A stretch of 64,000 nucleotides of DNA, from NCBI GenBank assembly GCA_963205495.1, contig CAUJIN010000045.1:57415-121414 (forward strand), read 5' to 3'. Positions within the stretch are counted from its first letter, which is position 1. Each line of letters opens with the position of its first letter. Position numbers and translations under genes: made by a program. Under the pieces are notes generated by a model, which was not told the origin of the DNA, made no database searches, and saw only the letters and a list, made by a program, of their open reading frames with translations. Positions 30,351 to 39,720 of the stretch are shown piece after piece. This DNA comes from Pseudomonadota bacterium (GTDB lineage Bacteria; Pseudomonadota; Gammaproteobacteria; Xanthomonadales; Xanthomonadaceae).

Positions 30351-31762
30351 GCACGAGGAGTTTCCTGCTTCCGCTGGCGCTGTCGGCGCTGCTGGGCGCC
30401 TGCGCCGGCCTGCCCGAGCGAGCGGTGGATGCCGCGCCGGAGCTTCCCGCGCAGTTCACCGACGTGGCGCCGCTGCCGGACGGCGTGCTGGAGACGGCAT
30501 GGTGGCGCGGCTTTTCCGACCCGGATCTGGACGCATTGGTGGAGCAGGGGCTGCTTCACAACAGCGATCTTCTGATCGGTGCCGCGCGCCTGCGCGAATC
30601 GGCGGCGGCGCTGCGCCAGGCGCGCAGCGCGCAGCTTCCGGACGTGGGGATATTCGCGGGTGGAACGCGCCAGCGCGCGCCTTCCGCCGCAACACCGGGC
30701 AGGACGGCGGTATCCGAAAACGGCAGCTTCGGCGCCAGCATCGGCTTCGAGGTGGACCTGTGGGGACGGCTCGCCACCCAGAGCGAGGCGGCGCGCCAGC
30801 GCTATCTCGCGCAGGGCTACACCCAGGCGGCGCTGCGCCAGGTGATCGCCGCACAGCTGGTGCGCGGCTATCTCATCGCCCAGGCCGCTGCGGCCAATCG
30901 CGTCGCGCTGGAGGAAAACCTCGCCCTGCTGAAAGAATCCCTCGCGCTGGCCGAGCGCCGCCACGCGCTGGGCGTCATTTCCGAGCTGGATCTGATCCGT
31001 TCGCGCTCGGAAGTGGAAGATTCCCGCGCCCAGCTGGCCGAGGTGAACCGAGCCTACGATGCCGCACGCCGCGCCCTGCTGGTGCTGGCCGGACAGATGC
31101 CCAGCCGCGAGGCGCTGGATGCGCTGAACGTGCGTGCGCTCAAGCGCGTGCCGGCTGAACTGCCGCAGGTGCCCGTCGGGCTTCCTTCAGAGCTTCTGGA
31201 GCGTCGCCCCGACCTGCGCGCCGCCGAGGCCCAGCTCGCCGCCGCGCACGCCGACGTGTCCGCCGCGCGCCGTGCGCTCCTGCCCCAGCTCAGCCTGACG
31301 GGAAATGCCGGGCGCGCCAGCGGCGATCTTTCCGACCTGTTCCGCGGGCCGCACCTGGACGTGTGGTCGCTCGGCGCCAACCTCGTGACCACGCTGTTCG
31401 ACGGCGGACGCCGGCGCGGCGCGATCGAGGCCGCGCGGGCGCGCGAAGAACAGCTCGTGGAAAGCTATCGCGACGCGGTGCGCAACGCGCTGCGGGAAAC
31501 CCTCGATGCGCTCGACGCGCGCGCCGCCGCGGCCGAGGTCCACGAAGCGCGCGTGGCCCAGGCCGAGGCGCTGGCCGCGGCCGCGACCCTCGCCGACCGG
31601 CGCTATCAGGAAGGCTACGACAGCTACCTCGACGTGATAGACGCGCGACGCTCCCTGCTGCGCGCCCGCCAGGCGGTGATCGAGGCCCGGCGCGCGGCCG
31701 GTGTGGCCTATGTCGATCTCGCGCTGGCGCTGGGAGGCGGCTGGGAGGAAGGCGCGCGTTAG
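30347..31762 (+). CDS. Outer-membrane efflux channel lipoprotein (OprM/NodT family)
   Basis: 471 residues. Lipoprotein signal with a lipobox (LLGAC, residues about 15-19). Two OEP repeats form the alpha-barrel: family motifs WWRGFSDPDLDALVEQGL, LVRGYL and ELLERRPDLRAAEAQL are present, ending in DARRSLLRARQ and YVDLALALGGGW. Trimeric channel for the RND pump. The ATG overlaps the transporter stop (ATGA), so translation is coupled. Convergent with the beta-propeller gene; a GGCGCGC/GCGCGCC stem at 31751-31771 spans its stop. Confidence 0.93.
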   Translation: MSTRSFLLPLALSALLGACAGLPERAVDAAPELPAQFTDVAPLPDGVLETAWWRGFSDPDLDALVEQGLLHNSDLLIGAARLRESAAALRQARSAQLPDVGIFAGGTRQRAPSAATPGRTAVSENGSFGASIGFEVDLWGRLATQSEAARQRYLAQGYTQAALRQVIAAQLVRGYLIAQAAAANRVALEENLALLKESLALAERRHALGVISELDLIRSRSEVEDSRAQLAEVNRAYDAARRALLVLAGQMPSREALDALNVRALKRVPAELPQVPVGLPSELLERRPDLRAAEAQLAAAHADVSAARRALLPQLSLTGNAGRASGDLSDLFRGPHLDVWSLGANLVTTLFDGGRRRGAIEAARAREEQLVESYRDAVRNALRETLDALDARAAAAEVHEARVAQAEALAAAATLADRRYQEGYDSYLDVIDARRSLLRARQAVIEARRAAGVAYVDLALALGGGWEEGAR

Positions 31763-31789
31763 CTGCGCGCCGTTCCCGCGCCGGAAGGG

Positions 31790-34642
31790 TCAGTCGAATC
31801 CGTCCCGGAACATTCCCGCCTTCCATGCCGGCCCGCCTTCGAACAGGATGGAATGGGCGCTGGCTGGGCGGTAGCTGCCGAACTGGCCGTTTTCGAGCGT
31901 CAGTCGCCAGCTGTCTTGCGCGATGCGCACGGCGTGCGCACTGAAGTCGTGCCATCCGATGGTTTCCGGGTCGCCGGGCGTCGATGGGCCGTAGAAACGC
32001 ATCGAATCCGAGCCGCCGAACTGGCCGCCGTGGAACTTGATCGTGACGCTGGCCTTCTCGCAGTCGAGGATTTCGAACCGCGCGAGCTGGTGCGGATAGG
32101 CATGGAGGTCACCATCGCCGGCGCGATCGGCGCCGTGGTAGGCCGCATAGACCGACTGCACGTCGACCGCCTGGGAACAGGTTCCGGAAACCGGGGTGAT
32201 GGCCACGGTGAAGTAGCGGGCGGAACCCGGGAGGCGCTCGGCGCCGCCGCCGGTTGCGCTGGTCAGCGATCCGACGTTGGATTCCAGATGATCGGAGAGG
32301 CCGTTGCCGTTGCCGTCTCCGGCGTTGGGGGCCGCCATCTCGATGGTGTCGGGTATGCCGTCGGCGTCGTCATCGGGAACCTGGGTCAGGCTCCACAGTC
32401 CGCTGGTCGTGCCTGCGTAGAGCACGCTGGGTTCCACCGGATCCACCAGCAGCGCAAGCGCCGCATCGGCGGGAAGGCCGACACTGATCGAATTCCAGGT
32501 CGCGCCGCTGTCGATGCTCTTGTAGATGTTGCCCGGATTGGCGTCGGTGCCGCCGCCCGAGGCATAGAGCACGCTGGGGTTGGATGCGTCGACCGCGATC
32601 GCGCGGATGTCGACCGAGGCCAGGCCGGTGCTGCTGTTCGTCCAGTTCAATCCGCCATCGACGGTGTGGTAGATGCCGCCCTGGTCGGAGTCGGTGGCAA
32701 GGTTGATGACCGAGCACCAGATTTCCAGCGGATTGACGGGATTGATGGCCAGGCTCAGGACATCGAGGACTGTGTCCGTGGAACCCGGATAGCGCGGCAG
32801 TCCGTTGCTGCGGTGGCCCCAGGTGGCCCCCCCGTCCGTGCTGCGGAATACGCCGCTGGCGATGGTCGGGGGAGTGGATAGCCCGTACCAGGACGCCAAG
32901 GCTCCGACAAAGAGTTCCTGCGGGTTCGCCGGGTTGATGACGATCGGAACGACAAGCAACTGCTGCTGGACACCGGGTCCGGAACTGACCGGCTGCGGGA
33001 TGCCGGCATCCGCGCTGGTCCAGGAGTTTCCGCCATCGATGCTCTTGAGTACGCGGAATTGGATATCGTTCAGTGGCGGGATGCTGCGGCCGGTCGAGGT
33101 GGCATACAGGGTTTGCAGCGGCCCGCTGGTGCATGGACCCGAGGTGGGAGGGGATGCGCAGGAGCGTGGATCGAGCACGAGGCTTCGTACCGTGGACAGG
33201 AAAGCTTGGCCGTCGTTTGCGAGTGGCAGGCCGGAGTCGATGGAGTGCCAGGTGCTGCCGCCGTTGACGCTTCGATACAAGCCTCCGCTGCGAATGCCCG
33301 GTGTGGCCCCTGGAAATGCCGCACGTCCTGCGGCATAGATGCGAGTGGTGCCGATGCCACCGGACGTGGTGGTCGGGTCGATCGCCAGGGCGCGGATCTG
33401 GTAGGCGCGCAGGCCGTTGTTTCCCGGAGCCCAGGAGAACGGGCCGCCCGGCCCCGGGGCATTGCCGCGAAACAGCGCCGGAGAAGGCCAGGCCGGATCA
33501 CCGTAGCCGGCGAACAATCGATGGGTGCTGGCGTTGTGGAACATCGCCAGCCCGCGGATGTTGGTTCCCGCCAGGCCGTCGTTGCTTGCAAACCAGTTGG
33601 CGCCCCCGTCGCTGCTGAAATACATCCCGGCCTCTTCCGTGCCGATCCAGAGGTCCGGGATCGTCGGATAGGAAGGATGCAGCCGGATCGTCCGGATGGC
33701 GGCGACGGCACCCGGGGTCACGTCCAGACCGCCGTTGATCGCTGTGGCCGAGACGCCGCCGTCGGTGGACCGTTTCATGCCGGAGTTGCCGCCGATGAGC
33801 ACCGTTCCCGGGCTTCCCGGGTCCGGTTCGGCCCAGGCGATGCCGTATCCGGCGCCGTTCAGCGGGCCAGTCCAGCTGGCGCCCTTGTCGTTGCTGCGGT
33901 AGAGCAGCCCGTCGACGGCGGCGTACACCTCGTTGCCGGCGCCGAACCGGATCGAAGTGACTTCACCGTGGTATTCGCCGGGGGACGTGCCGAGGGTCAG
34001 CACTCCGGTCCACGACGTGCCCCCGTTGGTGGAAAGGAACAGGGTCTGTGGATGCGCCGGATCGAGGTCGTAGTCGATCGTTGTTCCTGCGACCAGGCGC
34101 AGCGGGTTGGTCGGATCGATGGCCAACATGCCGATCTGCTTGTTCGGGAGACCGGTCGAGGGCAGCGGGGAGAAATTGTTGCCATTGTCCGTGCTGGCCA
34201 GGATTCCGGGAGTGCCCCACGGCAGCACGTAGAGTCTGCCGGTGCTTCCCGGTGCGTCGAGCAGTCCCTTGACATTCGGGGTGGGCAGCACGGCGCCGGT
34301 CTGGGCCCAGTTTTCTCCCGAGTCGGTGCTGCGGTTGACCCGTCCGAAGGTATCCACCGCCCAGAGCGTGGAAGGGAGCTGCCTGTCCATGGCGAAGGAG
34401 TGGCGGATTTCGATGCGGCCCGTCATGCCGGCCTGCTTGCGGACCCAAGAAACTCCGCCGTCGTCGCTGCGGAAGATGCCGCCGCGGGTGCTGGCGAAGA
34501 TGACGTTGGGCGAGGCCGGGTTGACCTCCAGAACATGGACGGTGCCCCCCCAAGGGCCGTCGGAAGTCCAGTTTCCGCTGCCTGCCGATGCCGCGCCGGC
34601 GGCCAGCGTGCCGACAACAACACATGCTGCCAGGGTCTTCAT
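31790..34642 (-). CDS. Secreted BNR/Asp-box beta-propeller protein, choice-of-anchor U C-terminus
   Basis: 950 residues with a signal peptide (MKTLAACVVVGTLAAGAASA). About twelve Asp-box (S-x-D-x-G-x-T-W) motifs are spread over residues ~45-740, e.g. FRSDDGGVSW, NRSTDSGENW, YFSSDGGANW, FRSTDGGATW. This indicates one or more sortilin/VPS10-like propellers. The C-terminal ~140 residues (KFHGGQFGGSDSMRFYGPST, then WHDFSAHAVRI) resemble the choice-of-anchor U domain, and the chain ends MFRDGFD. Exported, probably surface-bound or released; no enzyme signature, so binding is more likely than catalysis. Start at 34642 fits the signal. Confidence 0.85.
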   Translation of the reverse strand: MKTLAACVVVGTLAAGAASAGSGNWTSDGPWGGTVHVLEVNPASPNVIFASTRGGIFRSDDGGVSWVRKQAGMTGRIEIRHSFAMDRQLPSTLWAVDTFGRVNRSTDSGENWAQTGAVLPTPNVKGLLDAPGSTGRLYVLPWGTPGILASTDNGNNFSPLPSTGLPNKQIGMLAIDPTNPLRLVAGTTIDYDLDPAHPQTLFLSTNGGTSWTGVLTLGTSPGEYHGEVTSIRFGAGNEVYAAVDGLLYRSNDKGASWTGPLNGAGYGIAWAEPDPGSPGTVLIGGNSGMKRSTDGGVSATAINGGLDVTPGAVAAIRTIRLHPSYPTIPDLWIGTEEAGMYFSSDGGANWFASNDGLAGTNIRGLAMFHNASTHRLFAGYGDPAWPSPALFRGNAPGPGGPFSWAPGNNGLRAYQIRALAIDPTTTSGGIGTTRIYAAGRAAFPGATPGIRSGGLYRSVNGGSTWHSIDSGLPLANDGQAFLSTVRSLVLDPRSCASPPTSGPCTSGPLQTLYATSTGRSIPPLNDIQFRVLKSIDGGNSWTSADAGIPQPVSSGPGVQQQLLVVPIVINPANPQELFVGALASWYGLSTPPTIASGVFRSTDGGATWGHRSNGLPRYPGSTDTVLDVLSLAINPVNPLEIWCSVINLATDSDQGGIYHTVDGGLNWTNSSTGLASVDIRAIAVDASNPSVLYASGGGTDANPGNIYKSIDSGATWNSISVGLPADAALALLVDPVEPSVLYAGTTSGLWSLTQVPDDDADGIPDTIEMAAPNAGDGNGNGLSDHLESNVGSLTSATGGGAERLPGSARYFTVAITPVSGTCSQAVDVQSVYAAYHGADRAGDGDLHAYPHQLARFEILDCEKASVTIKFHGGQFGGSDSMRFYGPSTPGDPETIGWHDFSAHAVRIAQDSWRLTLENGQFGSYRPASAHSILFEGGPAWKAGMFRDGFD

Positions 34643-34776
34643 TTCGATTGCTCCAGGTCTGAATTGATGCAGGTGCATCCTTCGTCAGGACAGGCGCAAT
34701 ATCGGGAGGCGACAGGACAGGCTCGCACACGGGAGCGTCGCGGAGGCAGTGCAAGTCCAGGGTGCGACGGGAGCGG

Positions 34777-35229
34777 CTAGCCTGCGCTGCGTTCCAGCTG
34801 TGCGATCACCTGGCTGGTGCCCGAAGGTGCGGGCCGACCGTGGCGCAGGGCGTCCTTCCAGGCCGGGAGCAGCGCGACGGCGCTTTCGACGGACTGGAAC
34901 TGGCGCGCGTTGACCATACGCCTTTCGGAGGCGCGTTGCATCGTTTGCTCGCCGGCGCGACCCAGGGCCGCCAGCGCGGGTGCGCCGACCAGCGGTGCGG
35001 AACCCTTGAGGGTGTGGAAGCAGCGTGCCAGCGTCCTGGCGCGCGCAGCGTCGGCCGGATTGTCGCGCAGCGCGGACAGGGATGCGGTCGCGCTGGCGAT
35101 CATTTCCTCCAGTTCGGCGAGGAAGGCATCGCGCAGTTCGGCATCGACTTCGTCACCGCCGGAACGTGCCGAGTCCGCGCCGAACAGTGCGCGCAGCCGC
35201 AGGAGCAATCGGGAAAGCCAGGCTGGCAC
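34777..35229 (-). CDS. Stand-alone HPt (histidine phosphotransfer) protein
   Basis: About 150 residues. The phospho-accepting His lies in CFHTLKGSAPLVGA, the standard HPt signature. It relays phosphate between a hybrid kinase and a response regulator; neither is adjacent. The GTG at 35229 (VPAWLSRLLLRLRALFGADS) is preferred since TATGAT, a good -10, lies upstream near 35255-35260 on this strand. The open frame continues to a GTG at 35352 but those residues are not convincing. It follows accA on the same strand. Confidence 0.75.
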   Translation of the reverse strand: MPAWLSRLLLRLRALFGADSARSGGDEVDAELRDAFLAELEEMIASATASLSALRDNPADAARARTLARCFHTLKGSAPLVGAPALAALGRAGEQTMQRASERRMVNARQFQSVESAVALLPAWKDALRHGRPAPSGTSQVIAQLERSAG

Positions 35230-35407
35230 CTTGGGGCGGACTCCGGGAAAGCTGGGGGCATCATAGGCGGAATCGCCGGGGCACGCGATCCATTGGAAGG
35301 GATCCTCGCGGCCGCTGGAGGCGCGACGGGTGCAAACTGTGAACTTGCACACGAACCCCGGCGCGCGCGGCCCGCCGTCCGCGCCCGCAGCGGCCCGGCG
35401 CGCGGAT

Positions 35408-36367
35408 TCAGGCGGCGTGGAAGCGGCCGTAGCCGCGCAGGCGTTCGTAGCGCCGGTCGAGCAGGGCGGGCGGTTCGATGCGTTCGAGCTGGTCGAGCTG
35501 GGCGAGCAGGGTCTGCTTCAGCCGGTTGGCCATTTCCTGCGGATCGCGGTGCGCGCCGCCCAGCGGCTCCTTCACGATCTGGTCGATGAGGCCCAGTTCC
35601 TTGAGGCGCGGCGCGGTGATGCCCAGCGCCTCGGCGGCGTCCTTGGCGCGCTCGGCGGTTTTCCACAGGATCGAGGCGCAGCCTTCGGGCGAGATCACCG
35701 AGTAGGTGCCGTATTCGAGCATCAGGGTGCAGTCCCCCACGCCGATGGCCAGCGCGCCGCCCGATCCGCCTTCGCCGATCACGGTGCACACGATGGGCAC
35801 GCGCAGGCGCGCCATTTCCAGCAGGTTGCGCGCGATCGCCTCGCTCTGGCCGCGCTCCTCGGCGCCCACGCCCGGATAGGCGCCGGGCGTGTCGATGAAG
35901 GTGAGGATCGGCAGGCGGAATCGCTCGGCCATCTGCATCAGGCGCAGCGCCTTGCGGTAGCCCTCCGGGCGCGGCATGCCGAAATTGCGGCGGATCTTGC
36001 TCTTGGTATCGCGGCCCTTCTGCTGGCCGATGAGCATGACGGCGCGTCCGCCGATGCGCGCAGGACCGCCCACGATGGCGGCGTCGTCGGCATAGGCGCG
36101 GTCGCCCGCCAGTTCGTGGAACTCCTCGCACATGAGTTCGACGTAATCGAGCGTGTAGGGGCGCTGCGGGTGGCGCGCGAGCTGGGAAACCTGCCACGGT
36201 GTCAGGGTGCGGAAGATCTCGGCGGTGCGTGCGCGCAGTTTTTCCTGCAGCTTGCCGACTTCCTCCTCGATGTCGAAGGCGCTGCCCTGGCCTGCGTGCC
36301 GCAGCTCCTGGATGCGGGCTTCCAGTTCGGCGATGGGCTGTTCGAAGTCGAGGAAGTTCTGGTTCAT
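35408..36367 (-). CDS. accA: Acetyl-CoA carboxylase carboxyltransferase subunit alpha
   Basis: Alpha subunit of the carboxyltransferase half of acetyl-CoA carboxylase, which makes malonyl-CoA for fatty acids. 319 residues, the family length, beginning [20 protein letters not shown]. Conserved segments: [54 protein letters not shown] and [15 protein letters not shown] (acyl-CoA and carboxybiotin binding). It is not next to dnaE here, unlike in many gammaproteobacteria. Divergent from the DUF819 gene. Confidence 0.97.
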   Translation of the reverse strand: MNQNFLDFEQPIAELEARIQELRHAGQGSAFDIEEEVGKLQEKLRARTAEIFRTLTPWQVSQLARHPQRPYTLDYVELMCEEFHELAGDRAYADDAAIVGGPARIGGRAVMLIGQQKGRDTKSKIRRNFGMPRPEGYRKALRLMQMAERFRLPILTFIDTPGAYPGVGAEERGQSEAIARNLLEMARLRVPIVCTVIGEGGSGGALAIGVGDCTLMLEYGTYSVISPEGCASILWKTAERAKDAAEALGITAPRLKELGLIDQIVKEPLGGAHRDPQEMANRLKQTLLAQLDQLERIEPPALLDRRYERLRGYGRFHAA

Positions 36368-36374
36368 GGACGCA

Positions 36375-36403
36375 TGACGGAAAAGCCGGCCGGTCAGTAT
36401 AGT
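36375..36403 (+). promoter_or_regulatory. Candidate promoter for the DUF819 gene
   Basis: TATAGT (36398-36403, 5 of 6) lies 17 bp after the weaker hexamer TGACGG (36375-36380) in the 89-bp gap between the divergent accA and DUF819 genes. Confidence 0.45.
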
Positions 36404-36456
36404 CGTGCTCCGGCCCGGCTGCCTCGGGCGCTTTCCACGTCCGCTGCAGGTGCTTC

Positions 36457-37704
36457 ATGCCCGATTCCGCTGCTCCGCTCATCACCAACGATGTCGTCGT
36501 GTTCGGCCTGATCGCGGCCACGCTGGCGCTGATCTTCTGGGCCGCCAGCGGCCCCACGCCCTTCCTGCAGCGATTCTTCCGTGTCGTGCCGGCGCTGCTG
36601 CTGTGCTACTTCATCCCGGCGATCTACAACACCGCGGGCGTGCTCGACGGAACCCTCACCAGGGTCTACAACCCGATCGCGCGCGACGTGCTGCTGCCCG
36701 GCGCGCTGGTGCTGCTGACCCTTTCGATCGACCTGCCGGCCATTCTCCGGCTCGGGCCGAAGCTCCTGATCATGTTCGGTGCCGCCACCTTCGGAATCAT
36801 GGCCGGAGCGGTGGCGTCCTTCCTGCTGTTTTCCTGGATCCATCCGGAAACCGTGGCCGGCGACACCTGGGCCGGCATGGCGGCGCTGAGCGGAAGCTGG
36901 ATCGGCGGCGGCGCCAACATGGTGGCGATCCGCGAGGTGTTCCAGGTCGATGCCACCACCTTCGGCCAGTTCGCCGTGGTGGATGTGGCGGTGGCGAGCC
37001 TGTGGATGGCGATCCTGCTGTTCCTGGCCGGGCGCGCGAAGGAAATCGACGCGCGCAGCGGTGCCGACACCCGCGCGCTGGACGAGCTCACCGCGCACGT
37101 GGCGGCGTACGAGGCCGAGCACGCGCGCATTCCCAGCCTGACCGACCTGATGCTGATCGTGGGCGTGGCCTTCGGCGTCGTCGGGCTGGCGCATGCGATC
37201 GCCGTGCCCGTGGCGGGCTGGTTCGAGGCCCATGTGCCCTGGGCGGCGCAGGTCAGCCTGACCTCGCCTTTCGTCTGGATGGTGGTGCTTTCCACCACGT
37301 TCGGACTGATGCTGAGCTTCACCCGCGCGCGGCGCCTGGAAGGGGCCGGCGCCTCGCGCGTGGGCACCCTGCTGCTGTACTTCCTCATCGCCTGCATCGG
37401 CATGCAGATGGACCTGCTCGCGCTGCTCGACCGCCCCTGGCTGTTCGCGCTGGCCGCGGTGTGGATGCTCACCCACGTGCTGATCCTGTGGATCGCGGCC
37501 CGGCTTGTCCGTGCGCCCCTGTTCTATTTCGCGATCGGTTCGCAGGGCAACATCGGCGGACCGGCGTCGGCGCCGGTGGTGGCGGCGGCCTTCCATCCTT
37601 CGCTGGCGCCGGTCGGGGTGCTGCTGGGCACGGTCGGCTACGCCACAGGGACCTATCTGGCCTACGTCACCGGCATCACGCTGCGCGCGCTGGCGGGCGG
37701 CTGA
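36457..37704 (+). CDS. DUF819 family integral membrane protein
   Basis: 415 residues with about ten to eleven transmembrane helices in two similar halves. Family-typical motifs are the Gly-rich GSWIGGGANMVAI and GSQGNIGGPASAPVVAAAF, one per half, in positions that suggest an inverted-repeat transporter fold. The function of this family (YjcL-like) is not established; transport of a small solute is inferred. Start at 36457. It is convergent with phoH, sharing a bidirectional hairpin. Confidence 0.85.
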   Translation: MPDSAAPLITNDVVVFGLIAATLALIFWAASGPTPFLQRFFRVVPALLLCYFIPAIYNTAGVLDGTLTRVYNPIARDVLLPGALVLLTLSIDLPAILRLGPKLLIMFGAATFGIMAGAVASFLLFSWIHPETVAGDTWAGMAALSGSWIGGGANMVAIREVFQVDATTFGQFAVVDVAVASLWMAILLFLAGRAKEIDARSGADTRALDELTAHVAAYEAEHARIPSLTDLMLIVGVAFGVVGLAHAIAVPVAGWFEAHVPWAAQVSLTSPFVWMVVLSTTFGLMLSFTRARRLEGAGASRVGTLLLYFLIACIGMQMDLLALLDRPWLFALAAVWMLTHVLILWIAARLVRAPLFYFAIGSQGNIGGPASAPVVAAAFHPSLAPVGVLLGTVGYATGTYLAYVTGITLRALAGG

Positions 37705-37707
37705 AGA

Positions 37708-37730
37708 CGGCGCGGAACGGTTCCGCGCCG
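37708..37730. terminator. Symmetric hairpin between DUF819 and phoH genes
   Basis: A perfect 10-bp stem (CGGCGCGGAA 37708-37717 with TTCCGCGCCG 37721-37730) fills the 31-bp gap between convergent genes. It lacks T-runs but could serve both strands. Confidence 0.6.
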
Positions 37731-37735
37731 CCGGT

Positions 37736-39136
37736 TCAGAGCGCCTCGGAGGCGAAGTCGGCCAGGCGCGAGCGTTCGCCGCGGCGCAGGGTGACGTGGG
37801 CGCTGTGCGGCCAGTGCTTGAAGCGGTCCACCGCGTAGGTCAGGCCCGAGGTGGTCTCGGTGAGGTAGGGCGTGTCGATCTGCTCGACGTTGCCCAGGCA
37901 GACCATCTTCGTGCCCGGGCCGGCGCGGGTGAGCAGGGTCTTCATCTGCTTGGGCGAGAGGTTCTGCGCCTCGTCGATGATGACGAAGCGGTTGAGGAAG
38001 GTGCGTCCGCGCATGAAGTTCATGGCGCGGATCTTGATGCGGCTGGCGAGCAGGTCGTTGGTGGCGGCGCGGCCCCAGGCGCCGCCTTCCTGCGGGGTGT
38101 GGGTCAGCACTTCGAGGTTGTCGGTGAGCGCGCCCATCCAGGGCGTCATCTTCTCTTCCTCGGTGCCGGGCAGGAAGCCGATGTCCTCGCCGACGCTGAC
38201 CGTGGCGCGGGTCATGATGATCTCGCGGTAGCGCTGCTGGTCCATGGTCTGCGCCAGGCCCGCGGCCAGTGCCAGCAGGGTCTTGCCGGTGCCGGCGGTG
38301 CCGAGCAGGGTGACGAAGTCGATATCCGGGTTCATCAGCGCGTTGAGCGCGAAGTTCTGCTCGCGGTTGCGCGCGCTGATGCCCCAGACCTGATGGCCGT
38401 GGCCGGCGTAGTCGTCGATCACCTGCAGCACGGCGCGCGATCCGTTGACCTGCGCCACGCGAAACTCCAGCTCCTCCTCGCCGGGCAGATAGAGGAACTG
38501 GTTGGGATGCCAGTCCTCCTCGGGCAGGCGTTCGACTTCGTAGAAATTGTGGCCGCGTTCGGTCCAGGATCGCAGCTCGTGCTCGTGCCGGTCCCAGAAG
38601 TCCTGCGGCAGCGCCGCCGCGCCGGTGTAGAGCAGGTTGAAGTCGTCGAGAGCGCGGTCGTTCTCGTAGTCCTCGGCGGGCAGCCCGGCGATGCGGGCCT
38701 TGATGCGCAGGTTGATGTCCTTGGACACCAGCACCACTTCGCGGTCCGGTCGCGCATCGCGCAGCGCAAGGATGGCCGAGAGGATGTGGTTGTCCGGCGC
38801 CACCTTGCCGAAGGCGTGGGTCGTCTCCGGGTTGCGGGTCTGGAACAGGAGGACGCCGGTATTGGCGGCGGTGCGAAGCTGGATGCCTTCGGGGCGGCGC
38901 AGCCTGAGGCCGGTGGCGATGCCGTTTTCCTCGCCCGCCTCGATCAGCTCGTTGATGAAGCGGCTCACCTGGCGCGCGTTGCGGCTGGATTCGGACATGC
39001 CCTTCTTGTTGGCGTCCAGTTCCTCCAGCACCGTCATCGGCAGGAACACGTCGTGCTCCTCGAACTTGAACAGCGCAGTGGGGTCGTGCATCAGCACGTT
39101 GGTGTCGAGAGCGTAGATGCGCCGCTTCGAGGTCAT
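37736..39136 (-). CDS. PIN-PhoH fusion ATPase (PhoH2 type)
   Basis: 466 residues. Residues about 6-140 are a PIN nuclease domain (IYALDTNVLMHDPTALFKFE with metal-binding Asp, and LVSKDINLRIKA). The C-terminal ~230 residues are a PhoH ATPase with Walker A LLGTAGTGKTLLA and Walker B FVIIDEAQNLSPKQ. Such PhoH2 proteins are thought to couple RNA unwinding with cleavage. Start at 39136 (MTSKRRIYALDTNVL). Downstream of it only a bidirectional hairpin; upstream a REP-like element. Confidence 0.92.
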   Translation of the reverse strand: MTSKRRIYALDTNVLMHDPTALFKFEEHDVFLPMTVLEELDANKKGMSESSRNARQVSRFINELIEAGEENGIATGLRLRRPEGIQLRTAANTGVLLFQTRNPETTHAFGKVAPDNHILSAILALRDARPDREVVLVSKDINLRIKARIAGLPAEDYENDRALDDFNLLYTGAAALPQDFWDRHEHELRSWTERGHNFYEVERLPEEDWHPNQFLYLPGEEELEFRVAQVNGSRAVLQVIDDYAGHGHQVWGISARNREQNFALNALMNPDIDFVTLLGTAGTGKTLLALAAGLAQTMDQQRYREIIMTRATVSVGEDIGFLPGTEEEKMTPWMGALTDNLEVLTHTPQEGGAWGRAATNDLLASRIKIRAMNFMRGRTFLNRFVIIDEAQNLSPKQMKTLLTRAGPGTKMVCLGNVEQIDTPYLTETTSGLTYAVDRFKHWPHSAHVTLRRGERSRLADFASEAL

Positions 39137-39179
39137 GGGCGTTCCCGTGGGTTGAATGTGGCGGGATGGCCGCCGTGGG

Positions 39180-39206
39180 GTGGAACCGCCGCAGGCGTTT
39201 CCACCA
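39180..39206. repeat. REP-like palindrome
   Basis: GTGGAACCGCCGCAGGCGTT followed by TCCACC forms a GGTGGAAA/TGGAACC-type hairpin. It is a variant of the element at 41909-41935 and 57504-57530. It lies between phoH and bcp. Confidence 0.55.
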
Positions 39207-39247
39207 TGAATTTTGCCGCAAGCACAGGGTGGGGTGTCATGGGAGGA

Positions 39248-39715
39248 TCAAGCGGGCCGCGCGGTGAGTGCATCGAGCACCACCTGCGCGTGGCCGGGCA
39301 CCTTGACCTTGCGCCAGGCCTCCGCCACCCGCTGCTGCGGATCGATCAGGAAGGTGCTGCGTTCGATGCCCATGAACCTGCGGCCGTACAGGTTCTTTTC
39401 CCGGATCACGTCGAACGCGCGGCACAGCGCCTCGTCGGCGTCGGAAACCAGCGGGAAGGGAAGGCGGTGCTTGGTGATGAAGCCCTGGTGCGATTTCACC
39501 GGGTCGCGCGAGACGCCGAGGATGGCCGCGCCGCGTGCCTCGAACCCGGAGGCGAGGTCGCGGAAATCCTGCGCCTCGGTGGTGCAGCCGGGGGTGTGGT
39601 CCTTCGGGTAGAAGTACATCACCAGCCAGCGCCCGGCGTAGTCGGAAAGGCGCGCCGGGAGGCCGTCGGAAAGAGCGATGGGCAAATCGGGAATCGCGTC
39701 GCCGGGCTGGATCAT
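39248..39715 (-). CDS. bcp: Thioredoxin-dependent peroxiredoxin (Bcp/PrxQ family)
   Basis: 155 residues. The peroxidatic Cys lies in YPKDHTPGCTTEAQDF. The classical second (resolving) Cys five residues on is absent, so it is probably a 1-Cys-type or uses another partner thiol. The thioredoxin fold continues with ILGVSRDPVKSHQGFITKHR and RSTFLIDP. Reduces hydroperoxides in the cytoplasm. It follows gcvR by 5 bp on the same strand, an arrangement also known in other gammaproteobacteria. Confidence 0.93.
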   Translation of the reverse strand: MIQPGDAIPDLPIALSDGLPARLSDYAGRWLVMYFYPKDHTPGCTTEAQDFRDLASGFEARGAAILGVSRDPVKSHQGFITKHRLPFPLVSDADEALCRAFDVIREKNLYGRRFMGIERSTFLIDPQQRVAEAWRKVKVPGHAQVVLDALTARPA

Positions 39716-39720
39716 CGGGG

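Noticed and set aside
35230..35352. Longer HPt protein from GTG 35352
   Set aside because: The extra 41 residues look unlike coding sequence, and a TATGAT box lies within them, favouring the GTG at 35229.
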